Assembly: GCA_036268455.1 (NCBI GenBank)
Contig: DATAUD010000102.1
Location: 1 to 64,000 of the forward strand
DNA from: DATAUD01 sp036268455
GTDB lineage: Bacteria; Verrucomicrobiota; Verrucomicrobiia; Limisphaerales; Palsa-1400
DNA length: 64,000 nt
Reading direction: 5' to 3'
Numbering within the stretch: the stretch's first letter is position 1; every line of letters starts with the position of its first letter. A program made the position numbers and the translations under genes. The notes beneath the pieces were generated by a model. It was not told where the DNA came from and did not search any database. It saw nothing but the letters and a program-made list of their open reading frames with translations. This document shows positions 40,736 to 50,400 of this stretch, in pieces.

Positions 40736-43513
40736 ATGACATCTGCAGCTAAAATAAGTCTTCGGCTGGCCTTTTTTCTGGCCATCTCTTTGCAAGCTCA
40801 AACCGCCATTCAAAGCAACCCGGTGCAAATGGCTGAAGAGGAAGCCGTGCGCCGGCAGGAGGCCACCATCCGCCTCCACCAGAAGCTGGAGGAGGCGCAT
40901 GCGGACCAGCAGCGCAATCAACTGCAGGACGCCGCCAAACGCTACCAGGAGGCCGTGGCGCTGCTCCCGTTCGTCCAGGTTGGCAATCCCGCTGTCGATG
41001 CGGAAAAGCATGACGCAATCGCGGGGCTGGACGTTATTCGGGAAAAACTGGCCCGTCAGGCCTTGGCCGCGGGCGACGTCACTGAAGCCGCCACCCAGGT
41101 GGATTTGGCGTTGAAGAATGATCCCAATAACGAGGCTCTTCAGCATCTTAAAGCGGAAATCAATCAGCGCGCCATTGAGCAATTGGGAAGAGTGCCAAGC
41201 CCTGAAGTCCTGAAGACGATCCCCGATTATAAGAGAGAAAAGGTGAACGTCGCGACTCGCATTCAGAACGCGAAACTTCTTTATGAAATGGGCAAACTGG
41301 ACGACGCCGAGGCCATTCTGGTGCAGGTGCTGAAAGAAGACCCGGGCAATCGGACTGCTCCTTATTATTTGGACCTGATTAAGGAAGCTCGATTCATGAA
41401 CCGCGCCCGAGCGCGCGAAGCCGCCGCGAAGACCGCGATTCTTGATGTCGAAGAGTCGTGGATTCCGTCCGCGAAGGCTCAGTCCCTCCCCATGCCGAAC
41501 CCGATGGCAACGACAAATCTTGTTTACACGACCACAGGGCGCCAGGAAATTATTTCCAAACTGAACCGCATCCGCCTTAACGAAGTGCAGTACGACCTTC
41601 CTTTGACTGAAGTTTTGAACCGGCTTCGAATCGAGTCCCAAAAACGCGATCCCGACGGCGCAGGCATCAACTTTATGATCAATCCGCATGCGGATGCCGC
41701 TGTGGGCGCCATTTCCCCCACTGACGTCACGGGCAATACCCCCGCGGGCGCTGTGGCTGTCGCCGCTCCCGCTCCCGCCGTGGATATGAGCACCGTGACG
41801 ATCAAGATTGCTCCTCCATTGACAAACCTTCGCCTGGCTGATGTCCTGGACGCAATTACCAAAGTGGCGGACCAGCCTATTAGATATTCAATCGAGGATT
41901 ATGCCGTGGTTTTTTCCCCAAAACCCGCCGAAGCGGTAACGCTCTACTCCAAAGTATTCAAAGTGGATCCCAACACGTTTACGCAGGGACTCGAACAAGT
42001 CAGCGCCCTCACTCTTAACTTCGGGACTCAAACGTCCGGGAGCGGCGGTGGCGGCGGCGGTGGCGGTGGCGGCGGTGGCGGCGGCGGCGGCGGTGGCGGC
42101 AATAACGGAACAAGCTTGGGGGCCACGATACCCGAGGTTGATGTAGCTCCCATCAACACCGGGACAGGGGGCGGCGCGGCAACCGGCGCCGGCGGCCAGC
42201 GTGCTGCCATAAGTTTTGTAACCCGCACCAACAGCACTTTGGACCTTCATGAAATGGTGAGGGCCTATTTCACCGCGGCGGGTGTCAACTTGACGGACCC
42301 GGGCAAGAGCGTTTTCTTCAATGACCGGTTGGGCTTGTTGCTCGTGCGCGCTTCATCGCAAGACTTGGAGATCATCCAACAGGCGGTGGAAACGCTTAAT
42401 CAAACGCCGCCGCAAGTGACAATTGAAGCCAAGTTCGCGGAGTTAAGCCAGGAGGATACCCGGGCGCTCGGATTCAACTGGTACCTTGGAAACACATTGT
42501 TGAACGGAGGCGCCATAGGCGTGCAGGGCGGAACGGCTCCGTCCTACGCCGGGCCGTCCACAACGGCAAATCCAAGCGGTATTTTCCCGGGTGGCGGGAC
42601 GCCTTTCCAAACTGTGCTCGCAAATGGAACCACGGCCACGAGCTATCTTCCTGGTCCTGGCGCTTCTGTGCCTTCGGCGACTGACGGGAACATCACCTCC
42701 GGCTTGCGCAACCAGTACGGCCCGCTGAACAATACAGCGACCATTCCGACTGTCGCGACTGTGACTGGCATTTTGACGGATCCTCAGTTCCGGGTGGCGA
42801 TCAACGCAATTGAACAACGGACGGGTTCTGATTTGCTGGCTGCGCCTAAAATCACGACTCTGAGCGGTCGCCAGGCACACGTGGCGGCGCAGGATTTGCA
42901 GGAAATTGTCACCGGCACCACCCTCACTTCCACCGGCAGCAGCACCGGAGGGTTGACGGGCGGCACCGGGGTCGTTGCGAATTCCATCGGTTATACGACC
43001 TCGTTTCTTTCGTTTGGCCCGGTGCTGGATGTGGTTCCGACCGTTTCAGCGGACGGTTTTTCGATTCAAATGGTGCTGATTCCAACTTACACGGAATTTT
43101 TGCAATATGATCCCCCCGGCCTTTTCATTCCGCAGGCGCAATCCGCCGCCGGAACAACCATTGGCGTGCCGCTGCAGGCGCAATTGCCGCTGCCACACTT
43201 CCGGATCCGCCAAGTGGTCACCAGTTGCAATGTCTGGGACGGCCAGACGGTCGTGCTCGGCGGGTTGATTTCCGAAACGATCACCAAGATCAGCGACAAG
43301 GTTCCGGTTTTGGGCGACCTTCCCATTGTCGGACGTTTGTTCCAAAGCCAGTCCTCCGATAGCACGAAGGACAACCTGATGATCTTTGTGACGCCGACGA
43401 TCATTGACCCGGCGGGCAACCGCGTGCACAACGACGAAGATATGCCGTTTGCGCGCAGTTCGATTCCCACGCAGCCCACGACGGCGGCTGCTGTTCCGGC
43501 GGCCCAACCTTAA
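40736..43513 (+). CDS. Secretin, Amuc_1098-like outer membrane channel
   Basis: Forms the outer-membrane ring of a pilus or secretion complex. The 925-residue protein has a signal peptide (about residues 1-22), a helical TPR-like region (about 30-240), an N-domain segment (LPLTEVLNRLRIES), a run of 19 glycines (437-455), and a second N-domain (RAYFTAAGVNL). The secretin core from about residue 560 includes VTIEAKFAELSQEDTRALGF, DLLAAPKITTLSGRQAHV and VVLGGLISETITKISDKVPV, and ends near MIFVTPTIIDP. The TPR-plus-secretin layout is that of the Verrucomicrobia Amuc_1098 type. A 3-codon frame (ATG ACG CCA TGA, 40728-40739) overlaps its start and may couple translation. Confidence 0.88.
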   Translation: MTSAAKISLRLAFFLAISLQAQTAIQSNPVQMAEEEAVRRQEATIRLHQKLEEAHADQQRNQLQDAAKRYQEAVALLPFVQVGNPAVDAEKHDAIAGLDVIREKLARQALAAGDVTEAATQVDLALKNDPNNEALQHLKAEINQRAIEQLGRVPSPEVLKTIPDYKREKVNVATRIQNAKLLYEMGKLDDAEAILVQVLKEDPGNRTAPYYLDLIKEARFMNRARAREAAAKTAILDVEESWIPSAKAQSLPMPNPMATTNLVYTTTGRQEIISKLNRIRLNEVQYDLPLTEVLNRLRIESQKRDPDGAGINFMINPHADAAVGAISPTDVTGNTPAGAVAVAAPAPAVDMSTVTIKIAPPLTNLRLADVLDAITKVADQPIRYSIEDYAVVFSPKPAEAVTLYSKVFKVDPNTFTQGLEQVSALTLNFGTQTSGSGGGGGGGGGGGGGGGGGGGNNGTSLGATIPEVDVAPINTGTGGGAATGAGGQRAAISFVTRTNSTLDLHEMVRAYFTAAGVNLTDPGKSVFFNDRLGLLLVRASSQDLEIIQQAVETLNQTPPQVTIEAKFAELSQEDTRALGFNWYLGNTLLNGGAIGVQGGTAPSYAGPSTTANPSGIFPGGGTPFQTVLANGTTATSYLPGPGASVPSATDGNITSGLRNQYGPLNNTATIPTVATVTGILTDPQFRVAINAIEQRTGSDLLAAPKITTLSGRQAHVAAQDLQEIVTGTTLTSTGSSTGGLTGGTGVVANSIGYTTSFLSFGPVLDVVPTVSADGFSIQMVLIPTYTEFLQYDPPGLFIPQAQSAAGTTIGVPLQAQLPLPHFRIRQVVTSCNVWDGQTVVLGGLISETITKISDKVPVLGDLPIVGRLFQSQSSDSTKDNLMIFVTPTIIDPAGNRVHNDEDMPFARSSIPTQPTTAAAVPAAQP
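42044..42100 (+). repeat. GGN trinucleotide repeat coding 19 glycines in the secretin
   Basis: Nineteen consecutive GGC/GGT codons lie between the two N-domains of the secretin. Changes by whole codons would keep the frame, so linker length could vary between strains. Confidence 0.9.
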
Positions 43514-43530
43514 GATGAATTAAAGCCCGA

Positions 43531-44475
43531 ATGGCCATGCACAGCAGTCCGACATCTTCTGAACCCTCATCGTTCGGGCGATTGCTGATAATCGATGGCC
43601 ATTCCTACGCCTATCGGGCGTTCTATGCCATTCGCTCGCTCCAATCGCCCACGGGGGCGGCAACCAACGCGATTTATGGATTTATTCGAATGCTGGGCAA
43701 AATCCGGGCGCGAGTTCAGCCGACCCACTTGACGGTGATTTGGGACGGGGGATTGGCCGCGGAACGAATGACGTTGCTGGCGGACTATAAAGCACAACGG
43801 CCGGAGATGCCGTCGGCGCTGGAGGAGCAACTCGATCAAATTGTGGATTTTCTCCGGGCGGCCAGTGTTTTTTCCTATATGAAGGAATCGGCGGAGGCGG
43901 ATGATTGCATCGCCGCGATCACGCATCAAGCGGAAGCGGCCGGGATGGAGGTTGTGATTGCCAGCTCTGACAAGGATTTCATGCAATTGGTCTCTCCGCG
44001 CGTTCGTCTTCTCAATCCGCATGATAAAGGGGATGCTCTTTGGGGTGCGGAAGATGTCAAGCGCAAGACTGGCGTGGAGCCCACGCAAATTGTGGACTGG
44101 TTGAGCTTGACTGGAGACTCGGTGGACAACATTCCGGGGGTACCCGGCATTGGCGCAAAAACTGCTGCCAATTTGTTGACCCAATTTCAATCGGTCGAGG
44201 AGTTATATAGACACGTTGAGGAAGTTCGCTCGGAGGTTATGCGGGGTAATTTGCGGGCCTCGGAGGAGTTGGTTCGGCGGAACCAGCAGTTGGTCCGGTT
44301 GAGGAGCGACGAGCGATGCGAATTGACTTTGGGGGACCTTGCCGTCAAACCGGGAGATGACGAGGCTTTGCGGGCCCTGTTTATGAAATGGGGCTTCAGA
44401 ACATTGCTTCAAGAGTTGGAGCAGGGGCGGATAAAGGCTCAGGGATTTTTTGACCAGGAAATGAGTGCGCGTTGA
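43531..44475 (+). CDS. Stand-alone 5'-3' exonuclease (Pol I N-terminal nuclease domain)
   Basis: Structure-specific nuclease related to the 5' nuclease of DNA polymerase I. The 314-residue protein has LLIIDGHSYAYRAFYA with Asp22, EADDCIAAI, SSDKDFMQLV, and the helix-hairpin-helix DNA-binding segment GVPGIGAKTAANLL. It stops where polymerase I would continue into its proofreading domain, so it is either an independent flap nuclease or the enzyme of a split Pol I. It lies 17 bases after the secretin stop, with no functional link apparent. A second in-frame ATG at 43537 is possible. Confidence 0.88.
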   Translation: MAMHSSPTSSEPSSFGRLLIIDGHSYAYRAFYAIRSLQSPTGAATNAIYGFIRMLGKIRARVQPTHLTVIWDGGLAAERMTLLADYKAQRPEMPSALEEQLDQIVDFLRAASVFSYMKESAEADDCIAAITHQAEAAGMEVVIASSDKDFMQLVSPRVRLLNPHDKGDALWGAEDVKRKTGVEPTQIVDWLSLTGDSVDNIPGVPGIGAKTAANLLTQFQSVEELYRHVEEVRSEVMRGNLRASEELVRRNQQLVRLRSDERCELTLGDLAVKPGDDEALRALFMKWGFRTLLQELEQGRIKAQGFFDQEMSAR

Positions 44476-44596
44476 GGAGACAAGCCGAAAGATCCTGAAA
44501 AAGCCAAAAAACCCCGGAAAAAAGCCATAAACACCGCAAGAATATGAAAGTTTCCGTGGACAGCCTGAAAACACTTTGGTAAAAAGGATGAACATT

Positions 44597-45865
44597 ATGT
44601 CGGCAATTTTCCGTGTTCCCGTCAGCTTGTATTTGGGAGGGTTTCTTACGTTTTCGACCGCTCTATTGGGTCAAAACGCAGTTTCACCACAAGGGGGGGA
44701 AATTCCAATTTTGGGGAGCATTCCGGGCGACCAGGTTTTGCCTTCGCTCTCTTTTTTGGGTGGGGTTGGTTATCTTGCGTGGGAGGATAATGTGATCGAT
44801 AAGGTGGGCGCCGGGATTGGGGGAGCGACGGTAAGCTCCGAATTTGCCATTGGACCGAGGTTCCGGGGGAATAAAACCGCCACTGGGGACCAAATCAATC
44901 CCAAGGTCCAAGTGCTGGCCAACGGCAACGTCATTTACGTTTGGCAGAGCAGGGTTGCTGGAACGCCGGACATTTACGCCAGATGGGCGAGGGGAGTCGT
45001 CACCAAAACGAGCACTTCTTACGGCACCAATTTTTACACTGCTGACAAGCGGATCAATGTTTGCGTGGCGGATCAGCAAATCGAGCCGGATGTGGCGGCG
45101 TTGCCGGATGGCAGCGCGGTTGTGACATGGTCGAGTTACGGCCAGGATGGAAGCATGTTTGGGGTGTATGCGCGCCGGTTCAAATCCACAGGAGTGGCGA
45201 CGACGGCCAAGGAATTTCTAGTGAACCAATATAAGAGCTATAACCAGCGAAGCCCGGCTGTGGCGGCGCTGGCGAACGGAAATTACGTCATTGCATGGAT
45301 TTCAGAACAAGAGCGTTATTTTAACAGCTTTGATGTTTACGCGCGCATTTTTACGGCGGCTGGGGTGCCTGTGACGGATGAGATTGCGGTGAATACGACG
45401 GCAAATCCGTGTGCCACACCGGCGGTGGCTCCATTGAATGACGGAGGATTTACCGTGGTGTGGTCGCAGAACGACGCTTCGGTGCCGACCAATAGTTGGG
45501 ACGTCTGGGGGCGGCCTTTTACAGCGGAAGGAACGCCCGAGGCGACGGATTTTCGGATTAATACGTATCTTTATGGCGACCAGTATCGTCCGAAAATTGC
45601 GAGCGGCCCGAGCGGGAGCCTCGTCGTCTGGACGAGCATGGGGCAGGATGGTTCGCGCGAGGGTGTTTTTGGCCGTTTCTTGCAAGGGGGAACGCAAGTT
45701 TCCGGCAATGAGTTTCAGGTGAACACAGTCGCGGTGAGTCAACAGATTCACCCAACCGTCGCCTGGAATGGGGTTAACGAGTTCCTGGTTGTTTGGTCGA
45801 GTTTCATGGGTTATTCCGGGTTTGACCTTCGAGGGCAGGCTTACGCTTTAACCACCGCACCTTAA
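44597..45865 (+). CDS. Secreted seven-repeat protein, predicted beta-propeller
   Basis: The 422-residue protein has a signal peptide (residues 1 to about 24, IFRVPVSLYLGGFLTFSTALLG). It then has seven repeats of about 55 residues with the pattern P-x-V-x-x-L-x-x-G-x-x-x-V-x-W-x-S ... V-Y-A-R-x-F. Clear copies are EPDVAALPDGSAVVTWSSYG, SPAVAALANGNYVIAWISEQ and TPAVAPLNDGGFTVVWSQND; the first and last are the least regular. Seven such repeats suggest a seven-bladed propeller. The ATG at 44597 is chosen because AAGGA lies 8 bases upstream. Function is unknown; such repeats occur in exported and surface proteins. It begins a run of five secreted-protein genes. Confidence 0.72.
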   Translation: MSAIFRVPVSLYLGGFLTFSTALLGQNAVSPQGGEIPILGSIPGDQVLPSLSFLGGVGYLAWEDNVIDKVGAGIGGATVSSEFAIGPRFRGNKTATGDQINPKVQVLANGNVIYVWQSRVAGTPDIYARWARGVVTKTSTSYGTNFYTADKRINVCVADQQIEPDVAALPDGSAVVTWSSYGQDGSMFGVYARRFKSTGVATTAKEFLVNQYKSYNQRSPAVAALANGNYVIAWISEQERYFNSFDVYARIFTAAGVPVTDEIAVNTTANPCATPAVAPLNDGGFTVVWSQNDASVPTNSWDVWGRPFTAEGTPEATDFRINTYLYGDQYRPKIASGPSGSLVVWTSMGQDGSREGVFGRFLQGGTQVSGNEFQVNTVAVSQQIHPTVAWNGVNEFLVVWSSFMGYSGFDLRGQAYALTTAP

Positions 45866-45878
45866 ATTCCTGGCTAAT

Positions 45879-47432
45879 ATGTGTGTAACTTTTAAGAGGT
45901 TTTTTGGTCTTATGCTGGCGGTCGGGGTTGTCACCAGCGCGTCGGCATTTTCGCTTTGGGGTCCTGCCGAAACATGGCAGACACAGGACTTGGACTACGG
46001 AATCCGCTACCTGCCGTTTATTCCAATAACGGACGCGACAATTTTTGACGTTCTTGGGCGTGGCGATCTTGGGGGCGCCGATTATGTGGAGTTGGGCGGA
46101 ACGAAGGATCTCGGCGATGGGGCGCGGCAGGACACGCCGGTCATCACTTACGCCTTCGATTCGACCTTTCTTAACTTTTTTGGCACGCAAGGAGTGGCGG
46201 CCGTGAATTCTGCGTTTGCGATCTTCAACGCATTGCCAAAGGCGTCCACCGCCAATCTCGCGAAGTTTCTGACGCAGGGGAATGAGCAGATCAATTATAC
46301 GGCGCAGGCGTTGCGAATGCTGGATATCAAATCAACTGTGATGTGGATAATCGCCGAGCATTTGGGATTGATTGGGGAAACCCATACGTACGATTTGCGC
46401 GAGCGAACGCCGGAACTTAGCACCCAGAATGCGGGGAGCTGTGGTTTTGATTACACTGTGCTACAAAGGAATTATGACCCGGTGACTTATGACGTCAGCG
46501 ATTATGTCAACGGGACTCTGCTGACCTATCAGATTGGCGATTTGTGCCCCGGACTTGCGGTGGGAGATGCGATGGAACAAAGCTTGAATCCTGGCCTTCC
46601 GCCATTTAGCGCGGTTGCGACGAAGGAGGGTTTGCAGGTGGGAGGGTACTATTTGGGAATCACGCGGGACGACATGGGGGGGCTGAAATATCTATATCGC
46701 CACAATCGTTATGTGAACGAGGGGCTTGATACGAATGCGCTGGTGTCGATGTCATTGACTTCGGCGTGGGCTCCCGTCGGAACCAACGAAATCATTGGCA
46801 GCAGCGGCATCGCTAACTTCGCGGGTTTACTAGGCGGAGTGGAGAAGGTCACCTTTGTGCAAACGCCTTATCAATCGCTCTACACCACCAATTATACGCC
46901 GCGAACTTATAAATATGCGATCAATGCGGTGATCAATGGGGCGTTGCGCACGGTAAATGTGGCGCGCACGGTATCAGCCCCTGACATTATTTTTACGGCC
47001 GGGGACCTGGTGGAGCCTGGGCCGGACAATTTCGAGATCGCGGTGGAGAGAAACAATCCAAGCGGCAATTTCATCACGTCTGGCCAAGCAACTTCTCCAG
47101 GGGGATTGGTGGATCCGAACGTGATAACTCCGGTTGTGCTAAGTCCCGGGTTGATCATTGTGCTCAATGATGACGGACCGATCTATTACAATACGAGTTT
47201 CATCGGTGGCTCCGGTTTTCTGGACCAGGGCAACTCCATAGAGCAAGGTTTCATCTGGGGCTCGTTTAATGGAACGACCAATGCGCCCATCGCATTTCCC
47301 AATGGGACAAGCATCGAGGGACTCGAAGCTCAAGTTCTTAATTCAGGTCTGACGACGACGCTCAGCAGTCCCTACAGTCCAGTGGGGATCATCACCAACG
47401 GAACAAGCACGACAGGATCAGCTACCCAATGA
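45879..47432 (+). CDS. Secreted protein of unknown function
   Basis: The 517-residue protein has a signal peptide (MCVTFKRFFGLMLAVGVVTS, cleavage near SASA-F). The mature part starts FSLWGPAETWQTQDLDYGIRYLP and continues with a conserved-looking ITYAFDSTFLNFFGTQGVAAVNSA region (in two parts, near residues 88-112) and DDMGGLKYLYRHN near residue 275. The C-terminal 60 residues are rich in Thr, Ser and Gly. No known domain or HExxH metal motif was seen. It starts 13 bases after the propeller gene and its stop overlaps the next ATG (ATGA), so it is made together with the 1427-residue protein. Confidence 0.65.
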   Translation: MCVTFKRFFGLMLAVGVVTSASAFSLWGPAETWQTQDLDYGIRYLPFIPITDATIFDVLGRGDLGGADYVELGGTKDLGDGARQDTPVITYAFDSTFLNFFGTQGVAAVNSAFAIFNALPKASTANLAKFLTQGNEQINYTAQALRMLDIKSTVMWIIAEHLGLIGETHTYDLRERTPELSTQNAGSCGFDYTVLQRNYDPVTYDVSDYVNGTLLTYQIGDLCPGLAVGDAMEQSLNPGLPPFSAVATKEGLQVGGYYLGITRDDMGGLKYLYRHNRYVNEGLDTNALVSMSLTSAWAPVGTNEIIGSSGIANFAGLLGGVEKVTFVQTPYQSLYTTNYTPRTYKYAINAVINGALRTVNVARTVSAPDIIFTAGDLVEPGPDNFEIAVERNNPSGNFITSGQATSPGGLVDPNVITPVVLSPGLIIVLNDDGPIYYNTSFIGGSGFLDQGNSIEQGFIWGSFNGTTNAPIAFPNGTSIEGLEAQVLNSGLTTTLSSPYSPVGIITNGTSTTGSATQ

Positions 47433-50400
47433 AAAAGGATCAAACAACCATGAAGGGATATTTGGCGGCGGTGATTCTGGCGCTTGGCTGCGGCTCGCCT
47501 GTATTTGGGGCGGGAGGGCCGGCGTCAGCATATTATCAAACGCAAAACACCACCAATCCACCGGTGGTAGATGCGACGGCGTTTGTCAACTCAGCCACGA
47601 TGGAATTTAGTATCACCGCGAATCAGGTGAACGAGGGGGATTTTTTTACCGGAGGCGCCATACAGTATGCGACTCACGATACGTTATATACCACGAACAC
47701 CGCGAGCGGACAGATGATCTGCCAAACCGGCTTTAATTTTGAAACCATCACCGAAACGACCATTCATCCTGAATCACAGTTTGTCAATGAGGGCGTTATT
47801 ACCGCGGTGGACATCTTTGGCGTCCCTCTTTTTTACGAGTATAATGGTGGCTCGGCCGTGTTAACGCCTGGCACCGGAATTCCCGTGCCGTCCTATCTCT
47901 CCGTTTCGGCGACCAATATCTTCAATAAGGGCACGATGAGTGTGGGAGCCGACGGGGCGATGAAGATGGTGGGGAGAACACTGACGAATTCTTCCGGAGC
48001 GCTGGTTGCCGGGGATTTGACAGGCAACGATCTTTTCGATTTAACCTCATTGCAGGAAACGTATGATGAATCTGTCAATGGAACGCTCGCATTTAGATAC
48101 TTTGTTGAGCCGCCTAGCTTAAATGAGGTCTATTGGGGAGCGACCAACGGGACGCTGGCCTTGAATGTTTACGGCAATGGCATAGGTCGGGGTGATACGC
48201 CGCCGCAGCCCATTACCGGGCGCTCAAGCGGAACTGGATTTGTTACCCTGCCGTTAAATGGCGATGTCGTAGAGGAGGGGACGACGAATATAATACTTGG
48301 GAACGCGGCGGAGTACGCAACGTACATTTATACGTATCCTCAGCCCAACCAACTGACAAATTTTTATTACGATATCGTGCTCGTCAACACGAACTTTACG
48401 GATACCAACCTTTCGTATCAGGTTCGATTTTCGCAATTTGCGAATATCCAGCCGGTCGAAACAACGCCGGATCCCTATGCGGTTGAGCCGATTGTGCAGT
48501 TCAGCGTGCCTGTATTTGATGTGATAACGGGGCAGGAAACCACGAATGCCGTTTATCTGGTGGATTCCGGCGCGGCGCTTTCCAATACGACGGTGGCGCT
48601 TTATACCAACACGGCGTGGTTAAGCAAATACGAGCGCCCGGATTATTTTGCGCTTACGATTCGGACGCCGGCCGAGTGGGCGTCGGCGCAGCCGTCCAAC
48701 GATGTGGCTGACGTGCCCAACTTGCCGTTGCTCATTTACCCTGGATTTACGAATACGTATGAGTCCATGAGTGTGCCATACGCGTCGGCATCGTACGGAG
48801 TCCAGATTGGCTGGAACCCGGAGCAGGTGGATGGGACTTTTCCAATTTCAGCGGATATTTTTGGAGGGTTTAACGATATTCCGGGGCCGACCAACCAGCC
48901 CGGCCAGATTGATCTTGAGGCCGGGCAGATGGATTTGAACGACTCGCGTATTCGCGCTGAAGGTTTCGTCACATTGCTGGCGAGCAATCTGGTGAATCAT
49001 CCGACCACGGGGGTGGATTGGGGACAGGCCAACGGAACATTAGGATCGACCAATGGCAACCTCGTCATATCCAACTTTTTCCCAACTTCCTTTGACCGCG
49101 TGCGCGGGGACGTTTTTGCGTGGGCGGCGAATTGGGAGAATGTGGGGACAAACGCGCTTTCGACGAACAATTATATTTTTCATGTTTTGATAGTGGACCA
49201 GAGTTTGCGGGGCAGCTTCAAGCCGACGGTGCGAAACCTTGCCCTGACCGGGAAGTCGTCAGTGACAATCTATGATCCTTTGACGGTGATCAACCAATCG
49301 CTTTTTGAGACGCCGAACCTGACTATTGCTTCAACGGTGGAACTGTCGCAAAACGCATCGACTGTGGAGAGCGCGAACATGCCGATGCTGAAGAATTTGA
49401 CGGTGGCGGCGGGCGGGGCGTTGATTGCGGACAACACCCTGGATTTGGGCCTGAACCTGAACCTGGGCCAAACTTCGCCGGTCAAACGCAAGTATTCGAT
49501 CAACAGCATCACCAATTACGGAGCCATTGAGGCTGTGAGCCCGTTGCTGCAATCGCAGTATTTCGAGAACGATGGGGTAGTGTTTGCCGAGGCAAGCGCG
49601 TTTATCGACGCCGACACGATGAACTTTGGAGAGGCGCTCACCAACCAGCCCAACGAAACCCTGACCGAAGGTGACTTGACCCTTTCGTCCCGAATCGTCC
49701 AGGTCACTAATTCCTTCCTGACCAACGGGCTTGAGCAAGGCGGGACGCTGACGGTTTACGCCACCGGCTATTTCGGCGACGGCGAATCCGGCGCTCCCAG
49801 CGCGACATCGAATCTGTTCAATTATTGGGAGGTGATGAATGGTTTTAACATGCCTCTCAAGCCGACGGGAGGAGATCTCTACGGAACGGAAATCCGAACA
49901 GTCTCCAGCAACTACAATGTGTCTGACCATATATGGGCGGGTATCGACTACGGGCTGAATCCTGACGGGAGCGTCAATATACTTGGATATACGAACAATC
50001 AAGTCATCGGGCATTTGATTCTTGACCGGCAATCCAGCGGGGCAACGTTGCGGTTTACGGGGGCTGGCACTAAAAACGCCATGTATGTGGATTTTCTGGA
50101 GTTGGATGATTACTCGTATTCGGATTATCGCAATGGACTGATCATCGATCCGAACATGAAAATCTATTTTGCCGACGCGAACGCGGATCCTCTCAAATTG
50201 ATGGAAGTCTTTCCCGGCCGGTTGATCTGGGCGTCAAACTACTGGGGGCCGAACAGCACCATTGCCCTGACCAATACCAATGGCGTGGCTTGTTTGATCA
50301 ACTCCGGGTGGGAGCCTTACTTGTTTGGCAATTATAATCCGGCGAGTTATCCGCAATTCCCGGGTTCATGCCCGATTTTGGGGGATTCCGGCGCGCTAAG

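Noticed and set aside
40718..41689. 323-codon antisense frame over the secretin
   Set aside because: Opposes the N-terminal region of a clear secretin gene; no family pattern.
42028..42250. Repeat tract considered as CRISPR or mobile repeat
   Set aside because: It is a single run of glycine codons with no spacer units.
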